This document shows, piece after piece, positions 1 to 8,126 of a stretch of DNA of 64,000 nucleotides. Positions within the stretch are counted from its first letter, which is position 1, and every line of letters starts with the position of its first letter. The DNA is taken from contig CAYLHF010000001.1 in the NCBI GenBank assembly GCA_964383365.1, forward strand, positions 62,001-126,000, in the 5' to 3' direction. The notes beneath the pieces are model-generated. The model was not told the origin of the DNA, ran no database searches, and worked only from the letters and a program-made list of their open reading frames with translations. The stretch is from CAYLHF01 sp964383365. Lineage in GTDB: Bacteria > Bacteroidota > Rhodothermia > Rhodothermales > UBA10348. Both the position numbers and the translations under genes were made by a program.

Positions 1-204
1 GACAATTCCGAAGGCTTCGACGCTGCCGATCAGTTAAAGAAACGCATGGAAAACCTGGAGCCGTATCCCGAGCGTGGGATGGGACTCCTTATGCTCAACG
101 CCGCGACAGAGTATTTCAAGTATCAACGAGCTGTTGACGGTCTCCATCGACTGGAGTTCTCCGTTTCATCCGACCTGGACCCATGGCTGAACCTTCCATT
201 TTAA
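1..204 (+). CDS. RsbW/SpoIIAB-like anti-sigma kinase (HATPase), C-terminal part
   Basis: The open frame enters from the left edge and stops with TAA at 202-204, giving 67 residues. It contains the motif ERGMGLLML followed by alternating hydrophobic residues ending HRLEFSVS. This resembles the G2 box and last beta strand of stand-alone GHKL ATPases of the anti-sigma (RsbW/SpoIIAB) type. Its end overlaps the start of the next gene by 22 nt. That gene encodes a PP2C phosphatase of the RsbU/SpoIIE class, the usual partner in partner-switching stress control, so the family call is supported by both motif and context. The N-terminal half, with the ATP-binding N box, lies outside the window. Confidence 0.6.
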   Translation, partial: DNSEGFDAADQLKKRMENLEPYPERGMGLLMLNAATEYFKYQRAVDGLHRLEFSVSSDLDPWLNLPF

Positions 205-1364
205 TTGTAGAAGACGAGCATACGCTTCGTCGCCTTCTGGAGTATCGACTCGGAAAGGCCTACAACGTCCGCACAGCGGCGAACGGGGAAGAAGCGCTTG
301 ATCGTATTGCCGAGGGGCTCCCCGATTTGATCATTTCCGACATTATGATGCCGAAAATGGACGGGTTTGCGTTACAGGCCGCCGTACAGGAAAAGAAGGA
401 GACGCGAACCATCCCGTTTATTTTTCTGACGGCCAAAGCGGACGAGCAGAGTCGGCTGAAGGGTCGCAGAACGGGTGTCGATGACTATATCACGAAGCCG
501 TTCGATATAGATCAGTTATTGACCAGGGTCGAACGTCTGCTCGACCGTACCCGACAGTTTCAGACGCAACTTGACGCCCGGATCGGACAGGAGTTTTCGA
601 ATAAACTCATGCCCAAGAAACTACCGGATGTCGATGGATACGACGCATATTTTCACAATACGCCCAAGGAGCATGGGGGTGGAGATATTTTCGATTGGAC
701 GGAAACCAAGCCGGGTACCTATTTCATCACGATCGGCGATGTGATGGGAAAAGGCCTTCAGGCGAAGTTCTATGCGTTCAGCTTCCTCGGCTATCTCAGA
801 AGTACCCTTCATACCATGTTGCGGTCTTCCAGCTCTCCCGCCGAATTAATGAAGAGGGCCAATCAGGTCATGATGGATGATCAGACGTTGGAAGACACGT
901 TTGCTTCTCTCCTGGTGATTCGTTGGGAACCGGAACGAAATATGATCACGTACGCAAATGCCGGACATTGTCGGCCGGTGCTGTGTACTCCGAAGGGTGC
1001 CGAAGTCGTAACATACTCCGATATCCTACTCGGTCTTGACCAGAATGCGGAATTCAAGGATACGTCACTGGTACTGTCTCCAGGTTCGGCAATCATCGCC
1101 TACACCGACGGTATTCTGGAGCAGAATATGAATTCGGGTGAGCAACTCGGTGAAGCGGGTATTCTCAAGGCGGCAGACGCAGCGTATGGCTCCAAACAGC
1201 CCGTAGAACGAATGATCAGTCACGTAATCGATGATTCGGCTGTTCCGGAATTCGGTGATGACGTGTTGATATTCTGGCTGGAACGCATGGCTACCAAAGA
1301 ACGACATACTCCACGGTGGTTCTCTCCATTCGGTGAAACGTCGGAAGAATCCAGCGCGCTGTAG
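183..1364 (+). CDS. Response regulator with C-terminal PP2C (SpoIIE/RsbU-type) phosphatase
   Basis: This 393-residue protein has a receiver domain at about residues 5-122: acidic pair E10/D11, phospho-acceptor D53 in LIISDIMMPKMDG, and the conserved lysine in YITKPF. A short linker leads to a SpoIIE-type PP2C domain at about 150-370, with metal-binding motifs GGGDIFDW, GDVMGKG, ANAGH, YTDGILE and FGDDV. Family knowledge: such proteins dephosphorylate an anti-sigma-factor antagonist when the receiver is phosphorylated. The 22-nt overlap with the upstream RsbW-like kinase suggests translational coupling and a shared partner-switching module. No antagonist (STAS) gene is visible here; it may lie upstream. 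The ATG at 183 fits the domain start. Confidence 0.9.
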   Translation: MAEPSILIVEDEHTLRRLLEYRLGKAYNVRTAANGEEALDRIAEGLPDLIISDIMMPKMDGFALQAAVQEKKETRTIPFIFLTAKADEQSRLKGRRTGVDDYITKPFDIDQLLTRVERLLDRTRQFQTQLDARIGQEFSNKLMPKKLPDVDGYDAYFHNTPKEHGGGDIFDWTETKPGTYFITIGDVMGKGLQAKFYAFSFLGYLRSTLHTMLRSSSSPAELMKRANQVMMDDQTLEDTFASLLVIRWEPERNMITYANAGHCRPVLCTPKGAEVVTYSDILLGLDQNAEFKDTSLVLSPGSAIIAYTDGILEQNMNSGEQLGEAGILKAADAAYGSKQPVERMISHVIDDSAVPEFGDDVLIFWLERMATKERHTPRWFSPFGETSEESSAL

Positions 1365-1458
1365 CCCCCACGTCGCTGTAGTCCCCCACGTCGCTGTAGT
1401 CCCGCGCGTCGCTGTAGTCCCGCGCGTCGCTGTAGTCCCGCGCGTCGCTGTAGTCCCA
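1361..1458. repeat. 18-bp tandem repeat, about 5.5 copies
   Basis: Units of GTAGTCCCGCGCGTCGCT run at 1378-1395, 1396-1413, 1414-1431 and 1432-1449. A 17-bp variant precedes them (1361-1377) and a partial copy follows (1450-1458). The first two units carry CCCCCAC where the later three carry CCCGCGC. The array begins inside the stop codon of the PP2C gene, so the TAG of the stop is also the TAG of the first unit. The array can be read through in other frames as a short peptide repeat, but no gene call is supported. It ends directly at a stem-loop beside an assembly gap. Confidence 0.85.
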
Positions 1459-1489
1459 CAAACCGGGAACGAATAATTCCCTTGTTTGT
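1458..1489. other. Inverted repeat / stem-loop at contig end
   Basis: The left arm ACAAACCGGGAA (1458-1469) pairs with TTCCCTTGTTTGT (1477-1489) around a 7-nt loop, with a small internal mismatch. No T-run follows, so an intrinsic terminator for the PP2C gene is possible but not typical. The same stem-loop reappears from 1614 because the contig end is duplicated across the gap. Confidence 0.5.
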
Positions 1490-1513
1490 CATTCTTTCGA
1501 AGAGTTCCTTGTA

Positions 1514-1613
1514 NNNNNNNNNNNNNNNNNNNNNNNNNNNNNNNNNNNNNNNNNNNNNNNNNNNNNNNNNNNNNNNNNNNNNNNNNNNNNNNNNNNNNNN
1601 NNNNNNNNNNNNN
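1514..1613. other. Assembly gap (100 N) with duplicated 55-nt flanks
   Basis: Bases 1459-1513 and 1614-1668 are identical over exactly 55 nt. The two contigs therefore overlap, and the N-run plus one copy is probably artefactual. No gene is broken here. Confidence 0.9.
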
Positions 1614-1736
1614 CAAACCGGGAACGAATAATTCCCTTGTTTGTCATTCTTTCGAAGAGTTCCTTGTAGCATCAGTCGGAACGGGCTCCCGCGTCACTCC
1701 ACGCTTCACAATCCGAACGTTTCCATTTTTAAGATC

Positions 1737-2222
1737 TTGACACGACACTTCTATGCCGGGAGGGTTCTTACTCCTGCGCTTATCCTGTTTCTTCTCGCCG
1801 CCAGTGGGTGCCGGGATTTCGGTGTCAACGACCCGACTGCTGAGGAGGAACCGGGAAGCAAACAGTTTGAAATCGGCTTCGACACAGAATTCGAAATGGC
1901 CGTAGGAGACATCGTATCCCTAGCGGGGACGGGACTGGACATCGAATTCACGCTGATTACAGAAGATTCCCGCTGTCCCGCGAACGTACAATGTATCCAG
2001 CCGGGAAAAGCGGGCATTCTGCTGACGGTCACCGACGAACATCAACAGCGGACACAACTCATTCTGCTGATACCCGGCCTGGTCGCTACGCCGTATCGTT
2101 TGAATTCGATCATTCAGCACAAGGGTCAGCGTTTTAAACTCCTGCAGTTGAATCCGTACCCCGTCGACGGCGTGCAGTCACAGGAAAAAGATTTTCGGGC
2201 CCTGATCATCGTCGAGTCGTAG
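1737..2222 (+). CDS. Putative lipoprotein of unknown function
   Basis: From a TTG at 1737 this encodes 161 residues. A hydrophobic stretch (LTPALILFLLAASGC) ends in a lipobox-like LAASGC, so export and lipidation at that cysteine are likely. The mature part has no domain I recognise; it includes a CPANVQC pair and hydrophobic beta-like strands such as TQLILLIPGL. The frame is open upstream to ATG 1641, but that start would put about 40 non-signal residues before the hydrophobic core, so TTG 1737 is preferred. It sits alone between the tandem repeat/gap and ndk. CDS status is fairly secure; function is unknown. Confidence 0.6.
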   Translation: MTRHFYAGRVLTPALILFLLAASGCRDFGVNDPTAEEEPGSKQFEIGFDTEFEMAVGDIVSLAGTGLDIEFTLITEDSRCPANVQCIQPGKAGILLTVTDEHQQRTQLILLIPGLVATPYRLNSIIQHKGQRFKLLQLNPYPVDGVQSQEKDFRALIIVES

Positions 2223-2366
2223 TACGATTCACGCGTAATTCCATCGGCAGAAGGGCTGAATTCAGCGGTACTGGGTGTATCTTTCCTTCCAGATCGGCAG
2301 ACAACCTGTCTCGCTGCAGCGTCTCGATCTGATCAATCCGCATACCAGCATTTACCGATAGATACC

Positions 2367-2798
2367 ATGGCCGTAGAACGAACATTAGCTATTCTAAAAC
2401 CGGACTGTGTCCGAAAAAATCTGACAGGCGAAGTCATTCGTCGCATTCAGGATGCCGGTTTTCACGTCTGTGCGCTCCGGATGGTTCAGTTATCGAGAGC
2501 CGAGGCCGAGGGGTTTTATGCGGTACACGCAGGCAGACCCTTTTTTGGTGAGTTGGTAGACTTCATGACCAGCGGTCCGTGCGTGCCTATCGTACTGGAG
2601 AAAGAGAACGCCGTGAGCGACTATCGTCTGCTCATCGGAGCTACGGATCCTGCCGAAGCAGACGCCGGAACGATCCGTCACGACTTCGCCGACAATAAGG
2701 GTCAAAATATAGTTCATGGTTCTGATTCAGAAGAAAACGGACGTATCGAGGCGAACTATTTCTTTGCCGAACACGAAATCGTCAACAACGCAAGCTAA
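2367..2798 (+). CDS. ndk: Nucleoside diphosphate kinase
   Basis: This 143-residue protein is close to the usual length of about 140. It starts ERTLAILKPDCV, the family N-terminal signature, and carries the catalytic histidine H117 in NIVHGSDS, followed by the conserved AxxE..FF end (IEANYFFAEHEI). The enzyme passes the gamma phosphate from ATP to other NDPs through phospho-His117 to balance nucleotide pools in the cytoplasm. The next gene starts 25 nt downstream on the same strand, so the two may be co-transcribed. About 140 bp upstream of the start hold nothing recognisable. Confidence 0.97.
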   Translation: MAVERTLAILKPDCVRKNLTGEVIRRIQDAGFHVCALRMVQLSRAEAEGFYAVHAGRPFFGELVDFMTSGPCVPIVLEKENAVSDYRLLIGATDPAEADAGTIRHDFADNKGQNIVHGSDSEENGRIEANYFFAEHEIVNNAS

Positions 2799-2823
2799 GA
2801 GAACGTGGAGACCGGCTTCCACC

Positions 2824-4143
2824 GTGGTCGGCTTCTCCCATGTTTTTTCGCTGTGGTGTCTACTGCCTGGCCTTCTCCTGGTCACGACAGGTTGTCGATC
2901 CCGGGACCGGCTCGCGGCTGATTCGGCCGTAAAGACAGGAGCAGAAGTCCTCGCGTCTGCGGGATTCGGACAACTCTCCGGGATGCGGGTCGGACTCATC
3001 GCCAATCAGACGACACGCGTTGACTCGACATCACTCATTGACCTGTTGGCGGGCGATTCCTCCGTCCATCTCGATGCCCTGTTTGGTCCCGAGCATGGCT
3101 TGAGAGGCCTGGCGCAGGCTGGCGAATCGGTCGTCGACGATAAAGACGTGAAAACGGGGATCCCCGTATACAGTCTGTTCGGAGAACGGTCAGCTCCGGA
3201 TTCCACCGTGCTGAGTACGCTCGATATTCTCGTCTTCGACATCCAGGACGTTGGATCCCGATTTTATACGTATATCTCCACGATGGGTCGTGCGATGCAG
3301 GCCGCTGCCAGGGCCGGACTACCCTTCATGATCCTCGATCGTCCAAATCCACTGGGTGGCGTTCGGGTAGATGGATATGTACTGGAGCGGGGAAATCGAT
3401 CGGGGGTCGGCCTGTATGAGATTCCCATCCAGCACGGCCTGACGGTTGGTGAACTCGGTCAGATGATTCAGGCGGAAAAAATGCTTCCCGGACTGGAAGG
3501 GTTGGACCTTCGAATCGTCCCGATGAAAGGGTGGCGGCGTGATATGCTCTGGTCTGACACCGGACTCGACTGGGTCCCGACGAGTCCAAATATTCCCACG
3601 TTCGAGACCGCACTCGTCTATGCGGGAACGTGTTTCTTCGAGGGCACGACAGCCAGCGAAGGACGGGGCACCCCGGAACCCTTCCTGAGTATAGGTGCGC
3701 CCTGGCTTCCGGCCGGTGACCTGGTGGCGAAATTAGCCGAAGCCGCTCTTCCGGGAGTCACGTTCAAGACCGGCCTCCTCGAGCCGGTCTCGATCCCGGG
3801 CAAATCCATGCACCCGCGATTTGAGGGAGACTCCTTCGATGGAATCAGGATTCATGTCTCCGATATCAGTGCCTATCGCCCGATGCGGGTGGGTGTTGAA
3901 ATCCTGGTTGATGCCTTCCGCGTAACGCCTGACAGTCTCCGCGACCGATTTCTCTCCGGGAGATGGCTCCGTCTTCTTGCCGGCACCGATCGGCTGGAAA
4001 CCGACATCCGGAACGGATTATCGGCAGAATCTATCGTGGATTCGTGGTCCGACGAAGTCGCGGACTTTAGCAACCGGCGCTTACCGTATTTGTTGTACGG
4101 CGAAACTCAGGATCCACTCTCCGAATCCGTCCGTGGCTTGTAG
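2824..4143 (+). CDS. DUF1343 / NamZ-like exo-beta-N-acetylmuramidase lipoprotein
   Basis: From GTG 2824 this encodes 439 residues. The N-terminus is a lipoprotein signal, with a hydrophobic core ending LLLVTTGC. The rest matches DUF1343 throughout: GLIANQTTRVD, LFGPEHGLRG, VFDIQDVGSRFYTYISTM, LDRPNPLGG, PTSPNIPT, and FEGTTASEGRGT. Characterised members (NamZ) remove non-reducing MurNAc residues in peptidoglycan recycling, so a surface or periplasmic role in wall turnover is likely. An ATG at 2716 in the same frame lies inside ndk and would add 36 residues before the signal, so it was not chosen; GTGGAG lies a short way upstream of GTG 2824. The 3' end overlaps the convergent DUF3098 gene by 37 bp. 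Confidence 0.88.
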   Translation: MVGFSHVFSLWCLLPGLLLVTTGCRSRDRLAADSAVKTGAEVLASAGFGQLSGMRVGLIANQTTRVDSTSLIDLLAGDSSVHLDALFGPEHGLRGLAQAGESVVDDKDVKTGIPVYSLFGERSAPDSTVLSTLDILVFDIQDVGSRFYTYISTMGRAMQAAARAGLPFMILDRPNPLGGVRVDGYVLERGNRSGVGLYEIPIQHGLTVGELGQMIQAEKMLPGLEGLDLRIVPMKGWRRDMLWSDTGLDWVPTSPNIPTFETALVYAGTCFFEGTTASEGRGTPEPFLSIGAPWLPAGDLVAKLAEAALPGVTFKTGLLEPVSIPGKSMHPRFEGDSFDGIRIHVSDISAYRPMRVGVEILVDAFRVTPDSLRDRFLSGRWLRLLAGTDRLETDIRNGLSAESIVDSWSDEVADFSNRRLPYLLYGETQDPLSESVRGL

Positions 4144-4385
4144 AGAATCGCGTAGATGATTTCGAGGTATCCTCCGAGAAGAAGAAGCGGAGCGACGTAA
4201 AGCGAAATAAATCCATCTACCTGGTTGTCCATACGCATGATGACGTAACCCAGAACAATCACAGCGAGTCCGGTGAGGAGCAGGATATAATTCATCCTTC
4301 CAAATACCGTCGTGATCGCTTTCGAGCCCTTCGAGGATCTCGTACCCGATCTGCTTCCCTGTCTCTGTCTACTCTTTTTTGCCAT
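4107..4385 (-). CDS. DUF3098 family small membrane protein
   Basis: This encodes 92 residues from ATG 4385. A basic, serine-rich N-terminal tail (MAKKSRQRQGSRSG) is followed by two hydrophobic segments (YILLLTGLAVIVLGYVIM and LYVAPLLLLGGYLEIIYAIL) that fit the DUF3098 pattern of a two-helix membrane protein. The frame continues further 5', but the extension is Arg-rich without family features. In Bacteroidota this family often neighbours ftsX; that gene is not visible here. The last 37 bp overlap the end of the convergent NamZ-like gene. Function is unknown; a link to cell division or the envelope is inference from usual context. Confidence 0.75.
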   Translation of the reverse strand: MAKKSRQRQGSRSGTRSSKGSKAITTVFGRMNYILLLTGLAVIVLGYVIMRMDNQVDGFISLYVAPLLLLGGYLEIIYAILYKPRTDSESGS

Positions 4386-4576
4386 TATCAATGCGGTTCC
4401 ACAACGAAAAGAGGTTCTCTTCCTACTGGATCGTCTCTTGCGACGGCAAACCAGATCGGTGAACTTCTGTTCCGTCTGAATCACACGAGGCATTCCGAGT
4501 TGACGTGATGAGTTGTAGATTGCCAGCCCGATCAAGAACGCTCGACCGGGCTTGCCACTCCTACCATCTCCGAACC

Positions 4577-5047
4577 ATGCCGACTCTCCTTCGAAATACG
4601 CTTGTGGGCCTGGGAGTATTTGCTCTGCAGTGGCTCATACTGGGGCGGCTCACCCTGTGGGGATCCTATCCCGATGTGGTTCTGCTGTTTGTCGCGTGGA
4701 TGGGACTGCGTCACGGACGACAGACGGGGGCTGTCTCCGGGTTTGTCGCTGGATTTCTCATGGACGCCGTTTACGGAACCTGGGGCCTCCATATGCTCGT
4801 GAAGACAATTGTTGGCTTCGCCGTCGGATTGTTTCCCTACGCCGAGAGAGAGTCGATTGTCATCGTTCCCCGACAAGCGTTTCTGGGAGGGCTCGTTATT
4901 GCACTCGTCCATAACGGCCTTTTTGTCACGTTGTTGGCGCTACAGGAAGGCGCTCAAAATTCTTTTCTGGTCACCGGGCTCTGGCTCGGATCGGCCCTGT
5001 ACACCGGAATTATATCGGTTCTGGTCTCGCTCGCCGGCGATCAGTAA
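4577..5047 (+). CDS. mreD: Rod shape-determining protein MreD
   Basis: This 156-residue protein is mostly hydrophobic, with about five membrane helices. MreD-like features are the short N-terminal helix, PDVVLLFVAWMGLRHG, and GAVSGFVAGFLMDAV near the middle, with a length close to the family's. MreD is an inner-membrane part of the MreBCD elongation complex. No mreB, mreC, pbp2 or rodA lies beside it, so the gene is separated from its usual partners. An upstream in-frame GTG (4505) would add 24 polar residues and was not chosen. It is convergent with thrA, with 6 bp between the two stops. Confidence 0.8.
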   Translation: MPTLLRNTLVGLGVFALQWLILGRLTLWGSYPDVVLLFVAWMGLRHGRQTGAVSGFVAGFLMDAVYGTWGLHMLVKTIVGFAVGLFPYAERESIVIVPRQAFLGGLVIALVHNGLFVTLLALQEGAQNSFLVTGLWLGSALYTGIISVLVSLAGDQ

Positions 5048-5053
5048 CAGGCG

Positions 5054-7585
5054 TCATACCATCCGGACTGCAGCTTTCAGGACATCGGCGAATACACCCG
5101 AGGCCGTGATGTCCGGTCCGGCACCGGCTCCGCTGATGACCAGCGGTGCATTCGAATAGCGCCCGGTAGAAAAGACAACCATGTTGTCCGATCCCTTGAG
5201 GGATACAAACGGGGAGTCCTCGGTCAGGACGGTGACACCTACGCGACACCGATCGCCGTCCATCGTCCCTACAAAATGAAGCGTGCCCTCCGCGGCTCGT
5301 CTCGCCCAGGCGTCGTTGTACTCGGAAAGACGGTCCATGAACGCATCGACGCTCAGCTCACGCAGTTCTTCCGGGACGAGTGACTCGACCTCGATATCGG
5401 CGCGCTCGATGCGGTGACCCGCCTCTCGCGCCAGCGTCAGAATCTTGCGCGCGACATCCTCGCCACCGAGGTCTTCCCGTGGATCAGGCTCCGTGTATCC
5501 GTGTTCTCGTGCCGACGAGACGGCCTCTGAAAACGTCACGCCTTGCCGCAACTGATCGAACACAAATGCGAGTGTACCCGAAAGGACTGCATCAATCCGA
5601 TGAATCACATCTCCCGAACGGACCAGATCCCGAAGGGTGGAGATGACCGGCATCGCTGCTCCTACGGTTGTTTCGTAAAGAAACGGCACATCCCGATATC
5701 GGGATAACGACTGCAGGAGGTCATAGTATTCGATCGGGCCGGTATTGGCCTTTTTATTGGGAGTAACAACGGCGATACCGTTGCTTAACAGTGTATGATA
5801 GTGCTGAGAAATAACCGACGAGGCAGTTGCGTCAATCACCACCAGCCGCTCGAGGTGACTCTCGACCAGCCGCTGGATCAGCGATTCTACGTCCATCGGT
5901 TCACCGTTCTCCAACAACCGGTCAACAGCATGGTTAAACTCAATACCTTCCGGCTCCCAGACCAGACGCGACGAATTGGCCAGACCCGCCAGACGCAAGT
6001 AGATGCTCTCCTGTTCGCAAAGAGCATCGACTCGATTCGAACAGATCTTTAAAAACTCGCGGCCAACCACACCCGGTCCGATCAGGAAAAGATGAAGTCG
6101 CTCCATCGAGCGGGCAAATGCCTCGTGCAGCGTCCGGACGGCCCGCTCGTTGTCAGATGCTGCCACCACCGCACTGATATTGGTTTCTGCTGCTCCCTGC
6201 GCTATGGCCAGCACATTGATGTTGGCACGACCCAATGTCGAAAACATCCGCCCGGCCAGACCCGGCTGCATACGCATCTGGTCCCCCACTACGGATACGA
6301 CCGCGCAGTCCCTCGTCGCCGAGATACCGGAAATATCTCGCCGACCCAGTTCCAACTCGAATGCATCGTTGAGTGTCTCCAGGGCCAGGTCTGTTCGATC
6401 AGAACGGACGCCGACACAGATGCTCTGCTCGCTCGATGCCTGCGAGATTAACAGCACGTTGATCTCTTTCGAGGCCAGTGCCGAAAACATCCGGGCGGAG
6501 ATGCCCGGTACGCCCATCATACCGGCGCCTTCCAGCATGAGGAGCGAAATGCCTCTGACAGACGTCACCGCCTTCACCTCCCCACCTCCCGTGGAGTCTG
6601 TCCAGATCAGAGTCCCCTCCGATTCAGGATTCAGCGTGTTACGGATCTGGAGTGGAATAGCCTTCTCACGAATAGGCCTCATCGTCCTGGGATGAAGCAC
6701 TTTAGCCCCGAAGTAAGCCATCTCCGCGGCTTCCTGATAGCTCAGTTTGGGCAACGTGAACGCGACCGGAACGATACCCGGATCGGCGGACAGGACCCCA
6801 TCTACGTCGGTCCAGATCACGACTTTTCGTGCCTTCAGACACGCACCCAGGATCGTCGCCGTATAGTCCGACCCGGATCGACCAAGCGTGGTGACGGCCC
6901 CTCGTGCATTGGTTGCTATAAAGCCGGTAACGACAGCGATTTCCTGGTCGGGGAGGTCGTCGAATTGCTCCCTGACCAGGGTCTCCGTGGCGGCAAGGTC
7001 GACATTGGCCTCCCCGAACGAATCGTCTGTCCGGATGAGGCGTCGACTATCGTACGCATCGGCGCGGTATCCGGCCTGCCGAAATGCGGCTGCTACCAGT
7101 GGGGCCGACAGACGCTCTCCGAGACCCATTATCGCATCGCGGGATCGGGGCGTACATTCGCGGAGCAGGTATACGCCGTGGAGCAACTCTGACAATTCGG
7201 ATAGAATCCGGCCGATGTGACCGTACAGATCACCGCGAGATTCATCACCCACCTGATCGGCGATATCTCGGTGCCGTCGGTCGAGTTCTGTTACTACGTC
7301 AGAATACGACTCATCTCTTGATAGAGCCCGTTTGAGGGCGGTATCCAGATCATTAGTAACGCCACCAAGAGCGGATACAACCACAATAATTCGTGGCCTG
7401 TCTGCGGTCAAAGCCGCATGTGGTTCCGACGAAATCCCGTCGGGCGTCTCCACGTCAGACGCAGACTGCTCTCCTGCGCTTCCCTTCCCGTCGGTCACGA
7501 GCTTGACGACGTTCGCGATCCGATCGGTTGTGGCTACAGAAGTCCCACCGAACTTGTAAATCTCCCAATTCGAGTATGTATCCAA
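5054..7585 (-). CDS. thrA: Bifunctional aspartate kinase / homoserine dehydrogenase I
   Basis: About 843 residues from TTG 7585. The aspartokinase domain starts at once (IYKFGGTSVA) and includes FGRSGSDYTATILG-type residues (LGRSGSDYTATILG) and WTDVDGV. Two ACT regulatory repeats follow at about 340-490. The homoserine dehydrogenase half starts near residue 500 (IGPGVVGREFLKIC) and carries VVTPNKKAN, ETTVGAAMPVI and GGEDVARKI. It catalyses the first and third steps of the aspartate pathway to threonine and methionine; the ACT region suggests threonine feedback. The frame is open to GTG 7669, but an AGGAG 11 nt before TTG 7585 and the family N-terminus favour TTG. No other threonine genes are adjacent. 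Confidence 0.95.
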   Translation of the reverse strand: MDTYSNWEIYKFGGTSVATTDRIANVVKLVTDGKGSAGEQSASDVETPDGISSEPHAALTADRPRIIVVVSALGGVTNDLDTALKRALSRDESYSDVVTELDRRHRDIADQVGDESRGDLYGHIGRILSELSELLHGVYLLRECTPRSRDAIMGLGERLSAPLVAAAFRQAGYRADAYDSRRLIRTDDSFGEANVDLAATETLVREQFDDLPDQEIAVVTGFIATNARGAVTTLGRSGSDYTATILGACLKARKVVIWTDVDGVLSADPGIVPVAFTLPKLSYQEAAEMAYFGAKVLHPRTMRPIREKAIPLQIRNTLNPESEGTLIWTDSTGGGEVKAVTSVRGISLLMLEGAGMMGVPGISARMFSALASKEINVLLISQASSEQSICVGVRSDRTDLALETLNDAFELELGRRDISGISATRDCAVVSVVGDQMRMQPGLAGRMFSTLGRANINVLAIAQGAAETNISAVVAASDNERAVRTLHEAFARSMERLHLFLIGPGVVGREFLKICSNRVDALCEQESIYLRLAGLANSSRLVWEPEGIEFNHAVDRLLENGEPMDVESLIQRLVESHLERLVVIDATASSVISQHYHTLLSNGIAVVTPNKKANTGPIEYYDLLQSLSRYRDVPFLYETTVGAAMPVISTLRDLVRSGDVIHRIDAVLSGTLAFVFDQLRQGVTFSEAVSSAREHGYTEPDPREDLGGEDVARKILTLAREAGHRIERADIEVESLVPEELRELSVDAFMDRLSEYNDAWARRAAEGTLHFVGTMDGDRCRVGVTVLTEDSPFVSLKGSDNMVVFSTGRYSNAPLVISGAGAGPDITASGVFADVLKAAVRMV

Positions 7586-7596
7586 CCGTCTTTGAA

Positions 7597-7601
7597 CTCC
7601 T
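7597..7601 (-). promoter_or_regulatory. Ribosome binding site AGGAG deciding the TTG start of thrA
   Basis: The minus strand reads CAGGAGTTCAAAGACGG then TTG. The AGGAG is 11 nt from TTG 7585, which places the start 8 residues before the conserved YKFGGTSV motif. Confidence 0.55.
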
Positions 7602-7832
7602 GTTGTTCGTCTCTCAAAAAATGAGTGAGGAAGATACGGACTGTTTGATGGACGAATACAACGCGTCACCCATTATGAATAGATGGTGGAACACCCGAAC
7701 CCGCTGGCAGCGCGTTTGCCTGCGTGGCCGAGAAATCCGTATTTTCGTCGGCCGGTTCGCTCACTGTCGGAACAGATTCGATGTTAGATCCCGTCAGCTC
7801 TTTGCCTGACAGACTGAGAGCGAACCCTTACC

Positions 7833-7905
<73 letters not shown>

Positions 7906-7912
7906 CATCAAT

Positions 7913-7957
7913 AAAACGGCTCAGGAACGGCGAAAATGCTGATTCTGAGCCGTTTTT
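7913..7957 (+). terminator. Intrinsic terminator after tRNA-Ala
   Basis: AAAACGGCTCAG (7913-7924) pairs with CTGAGCCGTTTT (7945-7956) around a 20-nt loop, and the right arm runs into six T residues. It starts 8 nt after the tRNA and fits a rho-independent terminator. Confidence 0.85.
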
Positions 7958-8126
7958 TGTTATTCGCATTTCTCGGCGACGTGCTCGCTGCCCCGACCTT
8001 CTGATCACGGCAACCCATCCCATCCTCCACGCGATTCGTCCCAAAGACGGGCACAAATCGGTGGTGTCGTGAATTCGCGAACAGTAGAGAAATAATACTG
8101 AAAACGAATTCCCTGCGACAAGCCTC

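Noticed and set aside
1361..1458. CRISPR array
   Set aside because: Units are contiguous with no spacers, unit length is 18 bp, and no cas gene is present.
1065..1672. Minus-strand ORFs reading the tandem repeat as a peptide repeat (RGTTAT or LQRRAG units)
   Set aside because: They arise only because 18 is a multiple of 3, run through the false gap, and lie antisense to the PP2C gene.
1737..1742. TTGACA as a -35 promoter box
   Set aside because: It coincides with the likely TTG start of the lipoprotein gene, and no -10 box is found at the right distance.
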